This document shows positions 36,406 through 45,200 of a stretch of DNA of 64,000 bases, piece after piece. The stretch is from Bacteroidota bacterium. Lineage in GTDB: Bacteria; Bacteroidota; Bacteroidia; AKYH767-A; 2013-40CM-41-45. Numbering within the stretch: position 1 is the stretch's first letter; every line of letters begins with the position of its first letter. The notes below the pieces were generated by a model. The model was not told the DNA's origin. It worked only from the letters and a program-made list of their open reading frames with translations, and did no database searches. The stretch lies in assembly GCA_003389385.1 (NCBI GenBank), contig QQVM01000014.1, positions 146,467-210,466 of the forward strand, written 5' to 3'. The position numbers were made by a program, and so were the translations under genes.

Positions 36406-36479
36406 TAGCGAAGGGGGGAGTCGAACCCCCGACCTCAGGGTTATGAATCCTGCGCTCTAACCATCTGAGCTACCTCGCC
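36406..36479 (-). tRNA. tRNA with CAT anticodon, probably elongator tRNA-Met
   Basis: The minus strand folds into a 74-base cloverleaf: acceptor GGCGAGG with CTTCGCT, D-arm GCTC/GAGC, anticodon arm with loop TTCATAA (anticodon at 36443-36445), variable loop AGGTC, and T-arm GGGGG/CCCCC with TTCGACT. CCA is not encoded. The G1-U72 end argues against initiator tRNA. The pair next to the anticodon loop is an A-C mismatch (31:39). The alternative is the lysidine-modified tRNA-Ile that reads ATA, which also carries a CAT anticodon gene. Confidence 0.93.
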
Positions 36480-36799
36480 ATCTTCATTTTCTGGGCTGCA
36501 AATATCAGAATTGATTTGATTACTGCAAATATATCATGATCACATTTTGAGTATATTTTCTGTTCCACCCTGAGTGTGCTGACGACTCAAATTTTACATC
36601 AGGAAAATATATTCGCAGCCTTTGTGGATAATCTATAGACACAGCAGTTGAAATTAGCTGTAGTCCGGGCTTTCAATATAGTGCCATCAGAAAAGCATTG
36701 AAGGAATTTTACCTAAAAATGGTGAACATTTTATTATAAAATTATTTATATATTGGACACCTTCAATTCAATCAAATATCTTAACACTGAAGCAAGACA
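36480..36799. other. Intergenic region upstream of the tRNA
   Basis: This 320-base AT-rich stretch lies between the tRNA and the START-like gene. Apart from a possible tRNA promoter at 36526 I see no gene, repeat or strong hairpin. The 180 bases between the terminator at 36226 and the tRNA are likewise empty. Confidence 0.5.
36526..36533 (-). promoter_or_regulatory. Putative -7 element for the tRNA gene
   Basis: Minus strand TATATTTG matches TAnnTTTG, 46 bases before the mature tRNA 5' end. No -33 element is visible. Confidence 0.4.
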
Positions 36800-37204
36800 A
36801 TGACAAAAGTGAATACCGATTCAAAAAAAGTAAAATATTCCCTCGAGTTCGAAATCAAATCCAGTCCGAAGATCCTCTATAATTACCTAAGCAATGCGAG
36901 CGGACTTGAGGAATGGTTTGCTGATAAGGTAAATGTGAGGAACGGAGATTTAATTTTCATATGGGAAGGCAGTGAGCAGAGGGCTAAGATTGTGGCTAAA
37001 AAAGACAATCAGATGATTCGTTTCAAGTGGCTTGATGATGACTCACAGGACGAAACTTATTTTCAGTTCGAAATAATCCAGGATGAGATCACATCAGATG
37101 TAGCCTTGATAGTTACAGATTTTTCAGAGCCTGACGAAAAAGAAGAAGATATTTTGCTTTGGAACAGTCAGATTCATAACCTGATGCATCACATCGGTTC
37201 CTGA
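36800..37204 (+). CDS. START-like (SRPBCC) domain protein
   Basis: The 134-residue protein resembles the AHSA1/START-like family of Bacteroidota: YSLEFEIKSSPKILYNYLSNASGLEEWFAD, then FIWEGSEQRAKIV and IRFKWL. The fold makes a hydrophobic pocket for a ligand, but no ligand is known. It is cytoplasmic. Its 3' end overlaps the converging orphan gene by 16 bases. Confidence 0.85.
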   Translation: MTKVNTDSKKVKYSLEFEIKSSPKILYNYLSNASGLEEWFADKVNVRNGDLIFIWEGSEQRAKIVAKKDNQMIRFKWLDDDSQDETYFQFEIIQDEITSDVALIVTDFSEPDEKEEDILLWNSQIHNLMHHIGS

Positions 37205-37797
37205 TCGCAAAATAGTTCCAAAAACATTTTTAAAGTCTCTTTGCCATAATCAATTAATGCAATTTGCTCCATTTCGGTACATCTCCTGCTTAGTTTGATA
37301 AATTCTGTTTCTGGCTCAAAACGGGCTCTTCCGGCATCTAGTAAATAATCAAGTGCCAGATAGTTTTCTTCACCGTAATCATATTCCCAAGGTGTGTCAT
37401 TCATGCAGACGTATACATTTTTTCCCGCGAGTAAGGCTAAGTTTTTATTTATTGAATCAATCCTTCCCGACAGGCTTTCTCCCTGCAAGTGCAATGTAAA
37501 TGAAAAGCCATTTCCCCACCAAAACATGCTCCGAAAAGCGAATACCCCTGTTTTACCAAACAACCGTGGATAATCCAGCACGATATAAGGCAGGTTTTTG
37601 TAATTCTCCCCTCTGAAAATTTTGCCGCTCCTGCCATCAAGTTCTATCAAGTTTGTTTGATAATTAGGAATCAAGTGCTTCTTCAGCTGATATTCCAGTT
37701 CGCCGAAGGCTTTCATAATTTTTTCTGTTGCGGATTTTTTCAAATCAAAAAAACGCGTATCAGCGAGTATTTCTAGTTCTTCAGGAGTAAGCTTCAT
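37189..37797 (-). CDS. Uncharacterised conserved-looking protein
   Basis: I do not recognise a family. The start is ATG 37797 (MKLTPEELEILADTRFF); a frame extended to 37866 would cross the start of the divergent permease gene. The product is about 202 residues, soluble, with a helical first quarter and a mixed beta region rich in aromatic residues (FRSMFWWGNGFSFTLHL, PWEYDYGEENY). It converges on the START-like gene with a 16-base overlap and diverges from the LptF/G permease. A -7-like element lies 26 bases upstream. Confidence 0.75.
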   Translation of the reverse strand: MKLTPEELEILADTRFFDLKKSATEKIMKAFGELEYQLKKHLIPNYQTNLIELDGRSGKIFRGENYKNLPYIVLDYPRLFGKTGVFAFRSMFWWGNGFSFTLHLQGESLSGRIDSINKNLALLAGKNVYVCMNDTPWEYDYGEENYLALDYLLDAGRARFEPETEFIKLSRRCTEMEQIALIDYGKETLKMFLELFCDQEPM

Positions 37798-37823
37798 TTT
37801 TGTAACTTGCAGGAGTTTCCATT

Positions 37824-37831
37824 CAAATATA
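37824..37831 (-). promoter_or_regulatory. Putative -7 element for the orphan gene at 37189
   Basis: Minus strand TATATTTG fits TAnnTTTG, 26 bases before the ATG at 37797. It supports the shorter start for this gene. Confidence 0.4.
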
Positions 37832-37832
37832 C

Positions 37833-39260
37833 TTGAAGAAAATAAACTTACTTGTACTGAGAGCATTTGCCGGACCGCTCGTTCTCACTTTTCTCATTGC
37901 ACTCTTTGTCCTGCTTATGCAATTTCTCTGGAAATACATTGATGACCTTGTGGGCAAGGGTCTGGACTGGATTATCATATTCAAACTGATGGCTTATGTA
38001 ACCATTACTCTGGTTCCGCTGGCTCTGCCATTAGCTATTCTTTTGTCGTCAATCATGACCTTTGGCAACCTTGCCGAGCATTTTGAACTCACCGCCTGCA
38101 AATCAGCAGGTATGTCACTTCAGAAAATTATGAGGCCACTGATCATTTGTACGATACTTATCAGCATGCTGGCTTTTGTTTTTTCAAATTATTTTCTTCC
38201 AATTGCCAACCTTAAAATGAATGCTCTGCTTTATGATGTCAGGCAGCAAAAGCCCGCACTGTATATCAAAGAAGGAGTTTTCTATAACGGTATCGATGGA
38301 TATTCTATTAAAATTGGTGCCAAAGACAAAGACGGAAAAACAATCAGAAACATCACCATATACGATCATACACTTGGACGCGGGAATACAAAAGTGGTAT
38401 TGGCTGAAAGCGGAAGCATGGTTATGTCTCAAGATGAAAGGTATTTGATACTTACATTGATTAAGGGATCCAGCTATGAGGAAAGGCCAGGAGAACAAGG
38501 GAGAAACAATTATCCTTTGATGCGGACAGAGTTTGACGAACAGGTCGTAAGATTCGATCTCAGTTCATTCAAACTGACACGAACAAATGAGCAACTTTTC
38601 AAAGACAATTTCCAAATGCTCAACCTGGATCAACTGGAGCATGCTGCCGACAGTCTTGAACGGAAAATAGCAGACAAACGAATTGAGGCAGAGCGTCGCA
38701 TCTCCATGAATTACAATCTCGTGGACAGCGTGAAAAAACCAGATCAGAACAATTACGATCTTAATGCGCAAATAGGTGATCAGGAAATATTGTTATTCTT
38801 TCCTGACCACAGACGAAACATGATTTTAAATTCTGCTTTGTTCAATGCCAGAAATATGAAAAGCATTGTAAATGACAATGCGGAAGACATTGCACACAAG
38901 TCAAAAAATCTTGCCAAGCACAGAATTGAATGGCACAGAAAGTTCACTCTTAGCTTCGCATGTCTGATTCTTTTTTTCATAGGCGCTCCTTTAGGTGCAA
39001 TCATTAAGAAAGGGGGACTGGGGATGCCGGTGGTAATATCAGTTCTGTTGTTCGTAATCTATCATGTCATTTCCATAAGTGCAGAAAAATTCGCCCGGGA
39101 AGGTGTCATGGAGCCATTCAATGCAATGTGGCTTTCATCAGCGATTCTTCTGCCAGTTGGGATATTCCTAACAGCCAAGGCGACTACAGATTCATCCATT
39201 TTTGACAAGGATGCCTATCTTCGCGTACTTAAAAAAATCACAGGACGACTAAAGAAGTAG
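37833..39260 (+). CDS. LptF/LptG family permease (YjgP/YjgQ)
   Basis: The 475-residue protein starts with TTG (LKKINLLVLRAFAGPL). It has three N-terminal membrane helices, a large periplasmic domain (about 115-350) and three C-terminal helices, as in LptF and LptG. These form the inner-membrane part of the lipopolysaccharide transport machine with LptB and hand LPS to LptC. Bacteroidota often have such permease genes singly; whether this is F or G cannot be told. The glycosyltransferase gene starts 20 bases later. Confidence 0.86.
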   Translation: MKKINLLVLRAFAGPLVLTFLIALFVLLMQFLWKYIDDLVGKGLDWIIIFKLMAYVTITLVPLALPLAILLSSIMTFGNLAEHFELTACKSAGMSLQKIMRPLIICTILISMLAFVFSNYFLPIANLKMNALLYDVRQQKPALYIKEGVFYNGIDGYSIKIGAKDKDGKTIRNITIYDHTLGRGNTKVVLAESGSMVMSQDERYLILTLIKGSSYEERPGEQGRNNYPLMRTEFDEQVVRFDLSSFKLTRTNEQLFKDNFQMLNLDQLEHAADSLERKIADKRIEAERRISMNYNLVDSVKKPDQNNYDLNAQIGDQEILLFFPDHRRNMILNSALFNARNMKSIVNDNAEDIAHKSKNLAKHRIEWHRKFTLSFACLILFFIGAPLGAIIKKGGLGMPVVISVLLFVIYHVISISAEKFAREGVMEPFNAMWLSSAILLPVGIFLTAKATTDSSIFDKDAYLRVLKKITGRLKK

Positions 39261-39280
39261 CCTGATTTCCGATTTTAGCT

Positions 39281-40477
39281 TTGAAAATACTGCAGATCTG
39301 TCACCGTGTGCCGTTTCCTCCCCTTGATGGAGGTAATATTGCAATGTTTAATATCGCCAAATCTCTGGCGGACAATGATTGTGAAGTACATCAGTTCGCT
39401 TTGAACACGAACAAGCATTATGTAACTCCGGAATCACTTCCCTCCTATTTTCATGATACTCTGCACTTCGATTCTGTCAGTATAAATACAAATGTCACTT
39501 TAGGCGGCGCATTGAAGAATCTTTTCGGAAGCGGGTCTTATAACGTCGATAGGTTTTATTCTAAGGAAGTTGAAGAAAAAATTTCCGGAATACTCTCTGA
39601 AAATGATTTCGATATTGTTCAACTCGAGACTTTGTTTGCCTGTCCTTATATTCCTGTCATCAGAAAAAACAGCCAATCCAAGATTGTACTCAGAGCTCAT
39701 AACGCAGAGAGAGTAATCTGGAAAAGACTGAGTGAAGGTTGCAGGAACCCCTTGAAAAAAATCTATCTGAAATTTCTGGCGAGCCGGATTGAACGATATG
39801 AGAAAAAGGTGCTTGAAGAAATTGACGCTCTTGTTCCTATCACTCCTGTGGACGCAGATATTTTTATTTCGGAAGGCTATTCGGGTCCAATGTTAACTGT
39901 TCCGATCGGGCTAGATGGAAATGAATATTCCTTATCCGGTAAAAGAGCAAAGCTTAATCTTTTTCATATAGGATCGATGGATTGGCTGCCAAATCAGGAA
40001 GCGGTGAAATGGTTTGTAGAGAAGTGTTGGGATCTGATAAGTACAAAACATCCAGGCTTGCAATTACATTTAGCAGGTCGCGGTTTTCCCTCATCGCTTA
40101 TGTCTGTTCGAAAGCCTGGAATTAACTATCAGGGAAAAGTGGATGATGCGATGAGATTTATGAGCGACAAGCAGGTTATGGTGGTGCCAATCAGAAGCGG
40201 AAGCGGAATGCGGGTTAAGATTGTTCAGGGGCTTGCGCTGGGTAAAACAATTATTTCCACTAGCATTGGTGCAGAAGGAATTGATGTAATAGACGGTGAA
40301 AATATCCTTATTGCAGATACACCTGAGGAATTTCAAAATCAAATCAGTAAGTGTATTGCCGACACAGATTATTGCTATAAAATTGGTGAAAATGGAAGAA
40401 AGCTTTTCGAAGCAAAGTACTCCAACGAAGCTCTTGGTAAAAGTTTGAAAACTTTTTATGAAACGCTAATTTCCTGA
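39281..40477 (+). CDS. Glycosyltransferase family 4-type (GT-B)
   Basis: The 398-residue protein starts with TTG. The N-terminal Rossmann half begins MKILQICHRVPFPPLDGGN, and the C-terminal half has the GT-B nucleotide-sugar site region VPIRSGSGMRVKIVQGLALGKTIISTSIGAEGI. It resembles family 4/1 transferases of cell-surface polysaccharide pathways. Location after an LPS-transport permease suggests LPS or O-antigen work, but this is inference. It converges on ribBA with six bases between stops. Confidence 0.84.
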   Translation: MKILQICHRVPFPPLDGGNIAMFNIAKSLADNDCEVHQFALNTNKHYVTPESLPSYFHDTLHFDSVSINTNVTLGGALKNLFGSGSYNVDRFYSKEVEEKISGILSENDFDIVQLETLFACPYIPVIRKNSQSKIVLRAHNAERVIWKRLSEGCRNPLKKIYLKFLASRIERYEKKVLEEIDALVPITPVDADIFISEGYSGPMLTVPIGLDGNEYSLSGKRAKLNLFHIGSMDWLPNQEAVKWFVEKCWDLISTKHPGLQLHLAGRGFPSSLMSVRKPGINYQGKVDDAMRFMSDKQVMVVPIRSGSGMRVKIVQGLALGKTIISTSIGAEGIDVIDGENILIADTPEEFQNQISKCIADTDYCYKIGENGRKLFEAKYSNEALGKSLKTFYETLIS

Positions 40478-40483
40478 AAACAC

Positions 40484-41710
40484 TTACTCTCCCTTTCCGT
40501 TTTGACGGATGCCGATGGAGTGTCCACGTTTATCTCTTTTGGTTCTCAGATAATCTTTATTGTGAATGTTCGACTCCACTTCAATAGGTACGACTTCAGT
40601 AATTTCAAGTCCGTATCCAATCAAACCGGCTCTCTTCTTGGGATTATTTGTCATTAGCTTCATTTTCGTGACACCCAGATATCTCAGTATTTGTGCTCCT
40701 ACTCCATAATCACGTTCATCGCCTTCAAATCCCAGCTCAAGGTTTGCTTCGACTGTATCCCGGCCGGCTTCCTGGAGCTTGTATGCCTTGAGTTTATTCA
40801 GCAAGCCAATTCCTCTCCCTTCCTGGTTCATATATACTATAACACCTTTACCTTCTTCCTCTATCATTTGCATGGATCTCTGCAACTGAGGGCCGCAATC
40901 ACAGCGGCAGGAACCGAAGATGTCGCCGGTCATGCATGAGGAATGCACTCTCACCAGAACAGCTTCTGAGGGCTTCCACTCGCCTTTCACAAGGGCGAGG
41001 TGTTCCTGGTCATTTGTAATTTGCCTGAAAGCATGAAGCTGAAAATTTCCAAAGACTGTAGGCAGATTTACATCCACTTCCTTATCAATCAAACTTTCTT
41101 TTTTAAACCGGTATGCGATCAGGTCCTCAATGCTGACAATTTTCAGATTGAACTTTTCTGCAATCTTCACAAGGTCTGGCAGCCTGGCCATTGTGCCGTC
41201 ATCATTCATGATTTCGACCAATACTCCGGCAGGCTTGAAACCAGCAAGACGTGCAAGATCAATTGTGGCTTCGGTATGTCCCGCTCTTCTCAGTACGCCA
41301 CCTTTTTTAGCTATGAGCGGAAAAATATGTCCTGGTCTGCCCAGGTCTGATGCTTTTGTTTTCGGATCTATCAATGCCTGAACAGTAAGTGCTCTGTCTT
41401 TGGCAGAAATACCGGTACTGGTTCCTTTTCCGACGAGGTCAACTGAAACTGTAAACTGAGTTTCGTGAGAGCTTGTGTTTTTTTGAACCATCAGGTGCAG
41501 GTCCAGTTCTCTGCATCTTTCGTCGGTCAGTGCTACACATATGAGACCCCTGCCGTGTGTTGCCATGAAATTGATGATTTCCGGGCTCACCTTTTCCGCC
41601 GGGCAGATGAAATCACCTTCATTTTCCCTCCCAGCATCGTCCACTACGATGACCAGTTTGCCTTTTTTAAAATCTTCGAGGGCTTCCTCTATGCTGTTCA
41701 ATTTGTACAT
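40484..41710 (-). CDS. ribBA: Bifunctional DHBP synthase / GTP cyclohydrolase II
   Basis: The fusion supplies both first substrates of riboflavin synthesis. The N-terminal RibB domain has [18 protein letters not shown] and [14 protein letters not shown]; the C-terminal RibA domain has the zinc site CRCDCGPQL and EGRGIGL. The start is taken at ATG 41710 ([11 protein letters not shown]), the usual N-terminus, because the longer frame to 41755 would begin upstream of the promoter element at 41728. I looked for an FMN riboswitch upstream and found none. Downstream, it converges on the glycosyltransferase gene. Confidence 0.94.
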   Translation of the reverse strand: MYKLNSIEEALEDFKKGKLVIVVDDAGRENEGDFICPAEKVSPEIINFMATHGRGLICVALTDERCRELDLHLMVQKNTSSHETQFTVSVDLVGKGTSTGISAKDRALTVQALIDPKTKASDLGRPGHIFPLIAKKGGVLRRAGHTEATIDLARLAGFKPAGVLVEIMNDDGTMARLPDLVKIAEKFNLKIVSIEDLIAYRFKKESLIDKEVDVNLPTVFGNFQLHAFRQITNDQEHLALVKGEWKPSEAVLVRVHSSCMTGDIFGSCRCDCGPQLQRSMQMIEEEGKGVIVYMNQEGRGIGLLNKLKAYKLQEAGRDTVEANLELGFEGDERDYGVGAQILRYLGVTKMKLMTNNPKKRAGLIGYGLEITEVVPIEVESNIHNKDYLRTKRDKRGHSIGIRQNGKGE

Positions 41711-41727
41711 TGATATTTCTCTCCGGG

Positions 41728-41735
41728 CAAAGTTA
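41728..41735 (-). promoter_or_regulatory. -7 promoter element for ribBA
   Basis: Minus strand TAACTTTG fits TAnnTTTG exactly, 17 bases before the ATG at 41710. It decides for the shorter ribBA start. Confidence 0.5.
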
Positions 41736-41949
41736 GCAATTTCCTGAAAAGCCATTTTTTAACATTTTTACCAGGCAATTTCAGCGGATATGTTATTTTA
41801 TTACAATCCGGAAACAGCTGATTAGTCAAAGAGTTCAGAGAATCTGTTGAATATTGCTAAATACAAATTGATTCTGGTATATAATCAGATTTTTCTTACA
41901 CATGAAAGGTATGCATGATTATGCGTCAGCGTAAAGCATCCGTCAGGAT

Positions 41950-41957
41950 TATCATTG
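41950..41957 (+). promoter_or_regulatory. Putative -7 element of RNA copy 1
   Basis: TATCATTG differs by one base from TAnnTTTG and lies in an 11-base block (TTATCATTGCA class) conserved with copy 2. A GCAT lies 10 bases upstream in both copies. No -33 TTTG is visible. Confidence 0.4.
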
Positions 41958-41961
41958 CATA

Positions 41962-42057
41962 GTAAACCTAAACAAAAGCGTATGGTTTCACGGCAACCCC
42001 GTAAGGTTGTCCCCGAACGCTGCTCGGCACCGTAATGCCCGGCAGCGTTCGCCTTTT
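41962..42057 (+). ncRNA. Candidate structured small RNA, copy 1 of a tandem pair
   Basis: No protein is encoded here. After a 5' block TAAACCTAAACAA (shared with copy 2 except for one base) come two hairpins. Hairpin A is CAACC / GGTTG with loop CCGTAA (41994-42009). Hairpin B is long: CGAACGCTGC (42014-42023) pairs with GCAGCGTTCG (42042-42051), and its inner stem GGCA/TGCC again has loop CCGTAA (42030-42035). CCTTTTAAT follows, a weak T-tract. Predicted length is about 95 bases. The gene lies between ribBA, which reads away from it, and tamB, whose 3' end faces it. I do not recognise an Rfam family. The extra 5' pairing AAACC with GGTTT in this copy is not conserved. Confidence 0.65.
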
Positions 42058-42177
42058 AATACCGTTCATGTAATATGAAAATTAAAATTAAAATTAAAAT
42101 ATATTATTAAGACTCAGACAGAAATTAAAAGTGTAAGAAAATCAGACAAAATACTCCCACAGGCATTCAGCAAAACT

Positions 42178-42185
42178 TATCATTG
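42178..42185 (+). promoter_or_regulatory. Putative -7 element of RNA copy 2
   Basis: TATCATTG is identical to that before copy 1 and stands at the same distance from an upstream GCAT. Its conservation suggests a shared promoter, but no -33 element is seen. Confidence 0.4.
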
Positions 42186-42189
42186 CAGT

Positions 42190-42288
42190 ATAACCCTAAA
42201 CAATAAATACAAGAATGATTGAACACATGTGACAACCCCGTAAGGTTGCTCAGAAAAATCCGAACACCGTAAGGTTCGGTTTTTTTTT
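42190..42288 (+). ncRNA. Candidate structured small RNA, copy 2 of a tandem pair
   Basis: This copy repeats the plan of copy 1. The 5' block is TAACCCTAAACAA. Hairpin A is identical in stem and loop (CAACC CCGTAA GGTTG, 42233-42248). Hairpin B is CCGAAC / GTTCGG (42260-42265 and 42274-42279) around A-CCGTAA-G, followed directly by nine T residues (42280-42288), a good intrinsic terminator. The sequence between the 5' block and hairpin A is not conserved, and hairpin B stems differ from copy 1 while the loop is kept, which is covariation-like. The terminator overlaps the tamB stop codon on the other strand. Confidence 0.7.
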
Positions 42289-45200
42289 ATTCTGAAATTC
42301 CTGATTTTTTAAGTCCAAGCCTTTCAAGCAAATCTTTTAAATTGTTGAACTCTTGCCTGAAGAATACTCCAAAGCCTTGTGTGTAGGGAGCCGTATAGTT
42401 AATAACATTATCTGCGTTTGAACGGTTGAAACCCTTAATTCTTAAACGCCCATCTTCGCTTACTTTGTAGTCTGCATAGAAATCACCGACCACACTGCTG
42501 TAATTCTGTCCCTGATCAGGAGAGTATCCGACATTCCCTTCCACCAATAAACGATCATTGAATAATGATTTAGTAAAGAGTAGTGTGATTTCCTCATTGC
42601 TGTATGTATCCCTTGCACGGTAATTAAATCCAATGTTGACATCCTTGCTGAGCTGAGAAAGCCAGTTGCTCACCTGGTTGCTCAGAAGTTCACTGGCGCT
42701 GGCGCCGGCACTTGCTCCGGCATCAATTCTTCCACTCACAGCGGTAGCACCTGACTGAGGAAGAAACTGGTTGAAGACAAGAAGACCAAACATTTGACGG
42801 TTTACTTCCATTTCAGAATTCAACAAGGACTGAACAAGGCTTTCAGCGGTAGGGTCAAGTCCTCTTACGCTGATTTCGTAAGTGATGGAAGGATTCATGA
42901 GTTTGTTTTTCAGGAACAGTCTGCAGTCGACCGGGATCCTTCTCTTGTAAGTAGAATCCTGAATAAGATTATATAATGAAGAAGTATGTACAAGATAGAC
43001 AGCCGACAGGTCTATCTGAGCTTCATAAGGGTCCCCTGCCCAAGTAATCCGGCCTCCATTTTCAATGCTGAATTTTTTATTGATAAGGTTTTGAAGGGTG
43101 AAGAGATATTCCCCTGTTTGTATTGTGTATGTCCCGTACATGTTGAAGTTTCCAGCTGTATTGATGTCAAGCCTGATGCTTCCATTACCATTTCCGCTGA
43201 TAACGTCACCGATCTTTTCATCAAAGATCAGATTGATATTGGCTGAGGAGTTCATTTCAAGATTCATGTTCAGATTGATTCCTGAGCTGATCAGTGAGGT
43301 GGTCTGTTCGCTTTCATCATCCTCTTCTTCTTTTTTATGGTCTACGAAAGTGATAAAATCGCTCTGAACCACTTCACTCGTGTTGCTCAAAGGAATGCTG
43401 AGGACAGTTCCTTTTTCAGGTTTAAGATTAATGTCCATGCTCATATTTTCCAAAGGTCCGTAGAAATGTGCATAACCACTGACATATGCGGTGCCGTAGT
43501 ACAATGAGTTGTGAATCGCGGTTGTGGAAAGCATGTGGAAGTTCTTTGGAAATATTTCCACATCAAAATTGAAACGGCTGAAATATTCGTGAGTAATCAC
43601 TCCTTTTACATCCGCTTCATTGTTGTCATGATCCACGACAATCAGGTCGGAAATGTCAAATGCGTTTTCGGATACAGTTACGCTGTTGGAAAAACTGTAT
43701 TTTGTATTCAGATAATTAACTTTGCAGGAAGCGCGTGTGAAGTCGATTTTGCCGTTGAGTACAGGTTTTTCAATGCTTCCTCTCAGTTTTAAATTAGCAG
43801 TGGCCTTACCTCGCAGTTCACTAACCACTTCTTCCACATATCGTTCAATCGTTTTCAAGTAAATATTTGACAGTTGAATATCGAACTCAAGATTGTCTGA
43901 GTCACGTGCAGTGTAGTAATTGCCCCTTATTTCAATCACGCGTGCAGAACCTTTCATAATTCCGATATTGGCTACAATGATTTTATGCTGGTCATTATAT
44001 CTTGATACAATCTTGGCATGCCCTAGCGTGTCGTTGTTCAATGAAAAATCAGAAATATTAATGTCAGTTTCAGCAGAAAAACTTTCCTCGCCGTTATTCA
44101 GCATCAGTTCACCGGTTATTATTCCGCCAAGGTTACTGTTTCCTGCTTGCATGACAGGATCGAGATTTTTAAGGTTGAAATCATGAAAAGACAAATAAAG
44201 TTTGTCCTGATTTTGCCTGCCGTAAATTCCGTTTACCCTGAATATTTCCTTTTCATGAATCAGTCCAAAATTGCTGAAGGAAAAATTTCCTTCTCTATAG
44301 ACAATTTCATTGTTTTTTTCCATTGTCCATAATTTTCTGTCCATGAGTATCCCAACGCTGTCAAAATGTATTTGAAATTCAGAAGCAGAGATGAAATTCA
44401 ATACGCCTGAAAATACAGCCTGGTCTGAATCGGACGATGCATGTTGCGCCATTTGTACATCCACTTCAATGGCATTGTTAAGCCCTTTAGCATTTATATT
44501 GATGTCACTGATATAGGTGTTTTCAGCAAACTGAAATTTAGCAATCCGGCATCCCGATAAAGCTACATTCGGATCAGCTTCGAGATTAAGATCAATGCCT
44601 TTAAAAGCGAGCCCTTTGTATTTAATCTCCGGCGATCTGAAATAGGACCGGAATATTCTGTCGTGGGTGTTAATGTTTCCCTGAAGAATGGTATTTGTGC
44701 TTACTGACCAGGAAGGCAAAAACAGATCAGTAATAATGGCGGTATTTTTAATCCTGATATTATAATCAAAGTTTTGGAACCCGGGATCGGAACTGACCGG
44801 AAAAATTACGTTAGGAAAATATCTGGGTAATATTTGCTTAAAAGCTTCAGGAAGGGACTTCAGCTCAAACTGACCGAGAATGGAAGCATCCATAAAGTCA
44901 GAGTTCAATTCAAGCATCTTCCCGGATGACAGCAGCTGCTTTGCTTCAAGGGAGACTTTACCGATGCGGTACATTTTTTTATTTGCTTTAAGGAATAAAT
45001 TCTTCACTTCTATATTGCCTTCCAGGTTATCCAGGTTGTTTCCTGTGAGGTTACTGTGAATTGTAGTGCTGAGTACGTAACCACCTTTGGTTTTAGTCAG
45101 ATTGAGTGAATCCAGGTTTGCATTCCTGATATCTGCATTGAAATCGAATACAGGCAGCTTTCCTCTGAAATCAACCGTTCCCTGAAATGCAAGTGAAACA

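Noticed and set aside
41711..41755. Longer start for RibBA
   Set aside because: The in-frame start at 41755 lies upstream of the promoter -7 box at 41728-41735, so it would not be transcribed from that promoter.
41711..41935. FMN riboswitch in front of ribBA
   Set aside because: I looked on the minus strand for the conserved RFN-element segments and found none. The ribBA -7 box leaves a leader of about 13 bases, too short for a riboswitch.
41756..42286. A missed small protein gene between ribBA and tamB
   Set aside because: No convincing open frame is present, and the repeated features are hairpins and T-tracts that point to RNA genes.
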